A stretch of 55,626 nucleotides of DNA from the NCBI GenBank assembly GCA_022361195.1, contig JAKSBJ010000122.1, positions 1 through 55,626 of the forward strand, in the 5' to 3' direction. The notes beneath the pieces are model-generated. The model ran no database searches. It saw only the letters and a program-made list of their open reading frames with translations, and was not told the origin of the DNA. Shown here piece by piece: positions 50,348 to 55,626 of the stretch (the stretch's first letter is position 1; every line of letters starts with the position of its first letter). This DNA comes from Flavobacteriales bacterium. Its GTDB lineage: Bacteria > Bacteroidota > Bacteroidia > Flavobacteriales_D > Crocinitomicaceae. Made by a program: the position numbers and the translations under genes.

Positions 50348-51754
50348 ATGAAAAGAGAAGACTTTTTAAAATCCATCATTGGCGCATCTGCCTTTTTATC
50401 CCTACCATTTTCATCTTACTCAAGAGATGGTGAAGGAATTGTTCAAATGCTGGAAGATTCTGCCAAGTCAACTCGTGGTAGTTTATTTGGATTTCGTACG
50501 GATTCTATTGAAAAAGTTCGAGTGGGAATTATCGGTTTAGGAAATAGAGGAAATACTTTATTAGAAATGTTTCAATGGCTGGTAGAGAATGACCATGCCG
50601 AAATAGTTGGTTTATGTGATTTAGTTGAAACCAAGGTTCAAAAAGTTACTGAGAAATTGAGCCAATGGCAAAAATCAGTTCCTGCGACCTATTCAGGAAA
50701 TAAGGATGAATGGAAAAAACTGGCTCAGCAGGATAATGTCGATTTACTCCTTATTGTAACGCCATGGGAACTGCATGCTCCAATGTGCATTTATGGAATG
50801 AATCAGGGAAAACATGTGGCCTCTGAAGTACCAATTGCCTATTCATTAAAAGATTGTTGGACTCTGGTTGAAACAGCGGAAAAAACACAAAGGCATTGTA
50901 TTATGCTTGAAAACTGCTGTTACAATGAAGAAGAGTTGTTTGTTTTAAACATGATAGAAAATGGTGTTTTTGGAGATATCACACATACCGAAGGAGCCTA
51001 TCTTCATGACTTAAGAGCACATATGTTAAGCTCGGATTATTATCAGGACCAATGGCGATTGAAGCATCACATTGAAAGAGATGGTAACTTTTATACCACT
51101 CATGGTTTGGGACCTATTAGCTTTTATCTCAACATTGGTAGAGGAGATACCTACTCTCATTTAACCTCCATGAGTTCAAGAGAACTTAACCTAAGTGAAA
51201 CGGCTAAAAAAGTGAACTCAGACTACACCTCTTTCAAATGCGGTGATATGAATTCAACCATGATAAAAACGGAATTGGGAAAAACCATCCTGCTTCAATT
51301 TGATGTTCATACTGGACGTCCTTATTCTCGTATTAATAAAGTAGTTGGCACAAAAGCCGTTCATGATGGTTATCCAAGTCGATTATATGTAGACAATGGT
51401 GAATTGATTTATTGGGGACACAATTGGTTAAAAGAAGAGGAATATCAACAGTATAAAAGCAAGTACCAACATCCACTTATTGCCAAACTCAAAACAATTA
51501 GCAAAAACTTTAAACAAGGACACGGAGGAATGGACTTTGTGATGATTTACAGATTAATTAGATGCCTCAACTTAGGACTTCCATTAGACATTAATGTTTA
51601 CGATAGTGTGATGTGGAGTGCCATTACCCCATTGTCCGAATTATCGGTCGCGAGTAAAAGTTTCCCAATGCCTTTCCCGGACTTTACAGGAGGAAAATGG
51701 CAGGGTAAAAAGGATCTTGAAATTATGAAGATGCTGGATGTGACAGACAAATAA
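50348..51754 (+). CDS. Gfo/Idh/MocA-fold protein of the GH109 type
   Basis: A 468-residue protein. The ATG at 50348 is used because it opens on a leader (MKREDFLKSIIGASAFLSLPFSS) resembling a Tat signal with KR in place of RR. The NAD-binding GIIGLGNRGNT lies at 60-70. ENCCYNEEELFVLNMIENGVFGD, EGAYLHDLR (Tyr and His as in GH109 alpha-N-acetylgalactosaminidases, about 216-222) and THGLGPISFYLNIGRGD follow the GH109 pattern, in which tightly bound NAD drives a redox-assisted glycoside cleavage. It is likely periplasmic and acting on a glycan. Other Gfo/Idh/MocA oxidoreductases are the alternative. Confidence 0.8.
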   Translation: MKREDFLKSIIGASAFLSLPFSSYSRDGEGIVQMLEDSAKSTRGSLFGFRTDSIEKVRVGIIGLGNRGNTLLEMFQWLVENDHAEIVGLCDLVETKVQKVTEKLSQWQKSVPATYSGNKDEWKKLAQQDNVDLLLIVTPWELHAPMCIYGMNQGKHVASEVPIAYSLKDCWTLVETAEKTQRHCIMLENCCYNEEELFVLNMIENGVFGDITHTEGAYLHDLRAHMLSSDYYQDQWRLKHHIERDGNFYTTHGLGPISFYLNIGRGDTYSHLTSMSSRELNLSETAKKVNSDYTSFKCGDMNSTMIKTELGKTILLQFDVHTGRPYSRINKVVGTKAVHDGYPSRLYVDNGELIYWGHNWLKEEEYQQYKSKYQHPLIAKLKTISKNFKQGHGGMDFVMIYRLIRCLNLGLPLDINVYDSVMWSAITPLSELSVASKSFPMPFPDFTGGKWQGKKDLEIMKMLDVTDK

Positions 51755-51802
51755 TATAGTTAACTTGCATCAATAGCATTCCCAAAACTAAAGTCAACTT
51801 CA

Positions 51803-52522
51803 ATGGACGATATAAACAGCATCATTCGAAAAGCACAAAATGATTTGTTTCCTCAATTGGAAGCTAAAATTCGTTCAGAATTAGAACAAAAGGATAAAGA
51901 TTGGCTGATTGATCAAATCATTTACCTGAGCTGTGAACGTCACAGTTTACACGAACAAAGGGAGAATCTTGAACAGATGAAAGTTCAGTTGAACCGAATC
52001 AAAGGAAAAGGGATAAATGAGCAAAGGGTACAGGGTTTTATAAACCAATATCAAAATATCCAAAGAGAAGAACTTGAAGAATCGGCTTATTTACTAAACC
52101 CACCGCACAAAGGACTTGCTGTCATTGAAGATCAGCAACGATCACCAAAAGGAGAATCTTTAGTGGAAGAGGCAAAAGACATGCTTTATGCCATTTTGTA
52201 TGGAGATGAAACAATTAATGTAAGTCTAAACCGTGGACAAGAAGAGCTTTTAACCATGATGTTACCAAAAAAAAAGGTACACACGCTGTCCTTTTTAAAG
52301 GCTGTGAGTGAAGTAAATACCAGTGGAACATGGAAAGACCCAGAAGGTATTTCAACCGATGATCATGTTCGTAATATTGGTTTACAGGTAGAGTTTGGGA
52401 ACAATGCTGACGGTACATTGGGAAATGCCGTATTTGTTGCGTTAAACCTCATTAACCTTTTAGAGGTTAACGAACAGATTTTTTATGCCAGAATGGAAAA
52501 GATTGAAAGAAGTTCTTTGTAA
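51803..52522 (+). CDS. hypothetical coiled-coil protein, 239 residues
   Basis: A 239-residue soluble protein with no recognised family. The first half is helical and charged (IIRKAQNDLFPQLEAKIRSELEQKDKDWLIDQII; HEQRENLEQMKVQLNRIKGKG); the second half is alpha/beta (ISTDDHVRNIGLQVEFGNNADGTLGNAVFVALNLI). It begins 48 bp after the GH109-like gene, is on the same strand, and is convergent with the kinase gene 10 bp away. Confidence 0.5.
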   Translation: MDDINSIIRKAQNDLFPQLEAKIRSELEQKDKDWLIDQIIYLSCERHSLHEQRENLEQMKVQLNRIKGKGINEQRVQGFINQYQNIQREELEESAYLLNPPHKGLAVIEDQQRSPKGESLVEEAKDMLYAILYGDETINVSLNRGQEELLTMMLPKKKVHTLSFLKAVSEVNTSGTWKDPEGISTDDHVRNIGLQVEFGNNADGTLGNAVFVALNLINLLEVNEQIFYARMEKIERSSL

Positions 52523-52532
52523 GAAAACTACT

Positions 52533-53510
52533 TTAAATGCCTGACAAAACCTCATTCATCAAACGAAGACTGTAGTGATTGAGCTTTTGATGCGATGGCA
52601 TCCAACCCAATAAAAACCGGGTAAAATCTGCCGAAGCAACAGGATATAAACTTCTCCACTCTTTCTCCAAATCCATGAAATCAATATCAGACTCTAAAGA
52701 TTCAAGACCTTTTTTCAATTCTGAAAAATAAAAGTCCAATAGTTCTCTTTCATACTGTTCACATTCCAAAGCTGAAAGACAACTTCCAAGAAAATAAACG
52801 ACGTCTTTCATTCCGCAACCGCCTCCAACGTATTGAAAATCCACAGCGGCTACTTTTTTACCGTCTTCTGAAAAACAAAAATTGGCCAGCTTTGCGTCAC
52901 CATGTACAATAGTTTGATAACGACATTGATTCAACAAATCATCAATTAAATGAGCTTTTGACTTTAATTCCTGATGTTCCATTTTCTCAAGTTCATCTGG
53001 TCTGGTATCCAAATGCCAATAGGTCCCAATATTCCATAAACCTTCAGGCTTTTGATTCATGAAAGTACTGTGAAAAGATGCCAACCAGCTCAAACACACG
53101 CTAACCTCAGCAAGACTAATTTGCTCCTTACGCAAAGGAAAATGAGTATTTAAATCCTCTAAAACAATCCATCGATCTCTACCTTCAGTGAAAGAACCTA
53201 AGAATTTTGGAATAGGACAATGGTCTCCACAAAACCGGCTCCATTTCTCATACCAGTATGTCTCCACTTCATAGGATTTTACCTTTCGATTATGCGAAAA
53301 ATCCGTATTCCAACCCCTCGGATGTTCGTTTAGTTGATTGAGAGAAATGCACTTTACCACCACCATTTCTTCTTCCAGGTTCGCTAATTGATAACGAGAA
53401 ATTTTACCATATCCACTCCACAAAGATTGGATCACTTCAATTTCTTCACAGTCAGAAGATTTAGTAAGTGTTAAAAGATATTTTTTAAAGGAGGGATTCA
53501 TAGTACTCAT
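52533..53510 (-). CDS. APH/choline-kinase-like phosphotransferase
   Basis: A 325-residue protein-kinase-fold enzyme of the ecdysteroid-kinase/APH group. The catalytic loop is [15 protein letters not shown] (HGDxxxxN) and the metal site VDFQYVGGG. The N-lobe has EMVVVKCI and a mid-domain WIVLEDL hinge. Such enzymes phosphorylate small hydroxylated substrates; the target is unknown. Starts at 53510 or 53501 are possible. A TATTTTTG -7-like element (53526-53533 on the minus strand) precedes it. Confidence 0.78.
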   Translation of the reverse strand: MSTMNPSFKKYLLTLTKSSDCEEIEVIQSLWSGYGKISRYQLANLEEEMVVVKCISLNQLNEHPRGWNTDFSHNRKVKSYEVETYWYEKWSRFCGDHCPIPKFLGSFTEGRDRWIVLEDLNTHFPLRKEQISLAEVSVCLSWLASFHSTFMNQKPEGLWNIGTYWHLDTRPDELEKMEHQELKSKAHLIDDLLNQCRYQTIVHGDAKLANFCFSEDGKKVAAVDFQYVGGGCGMKDVVYFLGSCLSALECEQYERELLDFYFSELKKGLESLESDIDFMDLEKEWRSLYPVASADFTRFLLGWMPSHQKLNHYSLRLMNEVLSGI

Positions 53511-53645
53511 CAATCTGGACTGAGACAAAAATAGTATATTGGCTCAAGCCCAGCATAAAGAGTAGCACATTGATGTGTTCAATGCAGAATTAACAAACAA
53601 ATACCACTTAAAAGGTGGGTTAGTTTAACGATAAGAAAAAATAGA

Positions 53646-54440
53646 ATGGATAAGGTACAGCACATTGAAAATGAAATCGCTGAATTGAGACAACAATTAC
53701 AGAGTCATGAACTTTATGATAATCTAAAGACGGTTGAGGATATTACAACCTTTATGGAAAACCACGTATTTGCCGTATGGGACTTCATGTCTCTTTTAAA
53801 GTACCTTCAACTTAAACTAACCAATGTTCAAATCCCCTGGACACCTTCCAGTAATCCAACACTTTCAAGATTCATCAATGAAATTGTTCATGGTGAAGAG
53901 AGTGACATCAATGAGTTAGGAGAAGCTAAAAGCCATTATGAAATGTATTTGGAGGCTATGATTCAGGCCAAGGCTAATACCGGTGAGATCAATGAATTTA
54001 TTCGATTAATTGAATTGGGAAACACCATCGAAATGGCTCTGAATCAAGTTAACGTTGATCAACGAGTGGCTGATTTTGTAAAATTTTCATTCTCGATCAT
54101 TGATACTGATAAACCTCATCTGGTTGCATCTGCTTTTACCTTTGGACGAGAAGATGTAATTCCAGACATGTTTATTGAGATTTTGAATAAATCGGATGCA
54201 AAAAACGAAAATTACGATAAGCTTAAATACTACCTCGAGCGTCATATTGAGTTGGACGGAGATGAACATGGTCCATTATCCCTTCAAATGATTGCAGAAC
54301 TTTGTGGAAATGATGAAGAAAAGTGGGATGAAACACTATCGGTAGCAAAACAGGCTCTAAACAAAAGAATCGCACTTTGGGACTCTATTAATGATTTAAT
54401 CCAAAAAGAAAAACCGGCTTTTGATACAATGTATCGTTAA
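53646..54440 (+). CDS. DUF3050 protein (haem-oxygenase-like helical fold)
   Basis: A 264-residue helical protein matching DUF3050: [49 protein letters not shown] and YEMYLEAM, with the conserved Glu/His/Asp residues that in haem-oxygenase-like di-iron proteins bind metal. DUF3050 itself has no established reaction that I can name. It lies 38 bp ahead of the AI-2E-family gene on the same strand and may be cotranscribed with it. Confidence 0.8.
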   Translation: MDKVQHIENEIAELRQQLQSHELYDNLKTVEDITTFMENHVFAVWDFMSLLKYLQLKLTNVQIPWTPSSNPTLSRFINEIVHGEESDINELGEAKSHYEMYLEAMIQAKANTGEINEFIRLIELGNTIEMALNQVNVDQRVADFVKFSFSIIDTDKPHLVASAFTFGREDVIPDMFIEILNKSDAKNENYDKLKYYLERHIELDGDEHGPLSLQMIAELCGNDEEKWDETLSVAKQALNKRIALWDSINDLIQKEKPAFDTMYR

Positions 54441-54478
54441 TAGGCAGTGAGTATCATTCGGATGTAAAATAGTTAGCC

Positions 54479-55612
54479 ATGAAAAAATATAAATCACAAC
54501 TGATAGGCCTTGCAATTTTGGCAATTGGTTTGCTGCTTTTGTTCTATTTAGGTGAAATTATTTTACCTTTTATTTTGGGTTTGTCAGGTGCTTATTTCAT
54601 CAATCCACACATCAAAAAAATTCAGCAATTTATCTCCAACCGGGCAATTGCGGTAACAGTTTACCTTCTAACCATTTTAACTATTATAGCAGGATCAACC
54701 ATTTTATTTGGAAACGAGATTGTCAAAGATTTTGAACGCTTAAACGATGCTTTCACCACCTTTACTAAAGAGCATCAAACAGAGATTGATGAGACCAATC
54801 AAGAGGTACAGAATTTTATTTCAGAAATCTATTATGATGAAGACGTTCAAAGTATTCTCAATGATACCACAACCGTTAGCACTTCAGACGAATCTGAATT
54901 CAGTGATGCCTTAGGGAATGTTGTTTCTTTCTTTGAATCTGATGAGGAAGAAGAACAAGGCCGAGAGTTTAATTGGTTCATTATTTTCTTAGCTTCATTT
55001 GGGTACTTTATTTACATGTTGTACGACTTTAATTACTTTGAAGAGAAGTACAAAAAATACTTTAGCAGTTCGGGTAAAGGTCAAAATATAATACAGGAAT
55101 TCTTTGAGGATTTCCGGCGCATATTTCTTGACTATTTTCAACGCAGAAGCTGGATTGTTTTAATCTGCATGACCATTTTCATCACCACTTTTCTAATCAT
55201 GGGAATTCCGGGTGCAATTTTAATTGGTTTCATTGCCGGACTACTATGTTATATTGCCCATTTTCAATATTTTGCTTTGATTCCATTATCATTAAGCTGT
55301 CTTATAATGTCAATAGAAAATGGTGAAAGCTTCTTTCTCTACTTTGGAATAGTACTTGGAGTTTTTATTTTAGTTTCTATCCTTGAAGAGTTAGTTCTTT
55401 ATCCAAAAATTATGGAACATAAATCTGGGATTAACCCAGCCATTTTAGCCGTTTCATTTGCAATTTGGACTCACATTTTTGGAACTGTCATTGGCGGATT
55501 GATTGCCTTACCACTAACGACTATTATGCTCATTTACCTGGATCGCCTGCTCTTATATTTAAAGGAACATTATCGAAGAGAAGAAGGGAGTGATACAGCT
55601 GACGCTAATTAG
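54479..55612 (+). CDS. AI-2E-family (PerM/YdiK-like) membrane protein
   Basis: A 377-residue polytopic membrane protein with about seven TM helices: two at 9-44 (LIGLAILAIGLLLLFYLGEIILPFILGLSGAYF), one at about 55-78, one at about 163-182 and the last three from about 218 to the end. The C-terminal part (GIVLGVFILVSILEELVLYPKIMEHKSGINPAILAVSFAIW) carries the family's most conserved segment. Members are described as exporters or antiporters (AI-2, Na+/H+), so the substrate is open. The acidic stretch at about 150-158 (FESDEEEEQG) is unusual. Confidence 0.85.
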   Translation: MKKYKSQLIGLAILAIGLLLLFYLGEIILPFILGLSGAYFINPHIKKIQQFISNRAIAVTVYLLTILTIIAGSTILFGNEIVKDFERLNDAFTTFTKEHQTEIDETNQEVQNFISEIYYDEDVQSILNDTTTVSTSDESEFSDALGNVVSFFESDEEEEQGREFNWFIIFLASFGYFIYMLYDFNYFEEKYKKYFSSSGKGQNIIQEFFEDFRRIFLDYFQRRSWIVLICMTIFITTFLIMGIPGAILIGFIAGLLCYIAHFQYFALIPLSLSCLIMSIENGESFFLYFGIVLGVFILVSILEELVLYPKIMEHKSGINPAILAVSFAIWTHIFGTVIGGLIALPLTTIMLIYLDRLLLYLKEHYRREEGSDTADAN

Positions 55613-55626
55613 AACACTTAAAAGCA

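Overview
The window looks like chromosomal DNA of an AT-rich member of the Bacteroidota, most likely of the order Flavobacteriales. The evidence is consistent: five secreted proteins end in type IX secretion (T9SS) sorting domains, promoters fit the Bacteroidota pattern TTG-N(18-22)-TAnnTTTG, Shine-Dalgarno sequences are mostly absent, and PfkA, YebC, ValS, Lpd and the cold-shock protein are of Bacteroidota type. I see no prophage, insertion sequence or CRISPR array.

Layout. Bases 1-300 hold two tandem promoters firing leftward and the start of a boxA-like sequence, so an rRNA operon probably begins just outside the left edge. Bases 356-12325 are mostly housekeeping: pfkA, an outer-membrane barrel protein, an ECF sigma/anti-sigma pair, valS, lpdA, a GNAT enzyme, hemH, a PlsC acyltransferase whose only sensible start codon is ATC, yebC and two small envelope proteins. 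Bases 12327-19949 run leftward: a large T9SS type B adhesin-like protein, an M14-peptidase-like exported protein, a YHYH-domain T9SS protein, a LytS/LytTR two-component system and a Rof-like antiterminator. Bases 20156-20437 are a short tRNA unit with an intact but unusual tRNA-Arg(ACG), preceded by a truncated copy whose D-loop carries a palindrome.

Bases 20640-39680 are accessory: a TPR-TM-LuxR one-component regulator, an exported propeller, a GNAT enzyme and a giant AsmA-like protein. These are followed by a hybrid propeller histidine kinase, its NarL-type response regulator, an exported TPR-CHAT (caspase-like) protein and a T9SS-secreted Asp-box propeller. The response regulator, CHAT and propeller genes are each preceded by the same 20-base element at a fixed distance from a -7 element. 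I read this as a two-component-controlled CHAT regulon, and it is the best candidate here for an undescribed system. A fatty-acid desaturase with a hairpin-rich leader and a weaker copy of the element follows, then a cold-shock protein.

Bases 41006-44476 are a zinc-starvation locus: a COG0523 GTPase, DUF1826, an NTF2-like protein and an orphan, divergent from a Fur/Zur regulator. Two palindromes straddle the GTPase promoter. The regulator gene reads ATG-TAA at its start, and 1.4 kb further on a WYL-type regulator is cut by one in-frame TAA, so two regulators here look broken or recoded. The right end (45800-55612) carries a Cys-rich propeller protein, a T9SS type A protein, a GH109-like oxidoreductase-fold enzyme, an APH/choline-kinase-like kinase, a DUF3050 protein, an AI-2E-family membrane protein and several unknowns.
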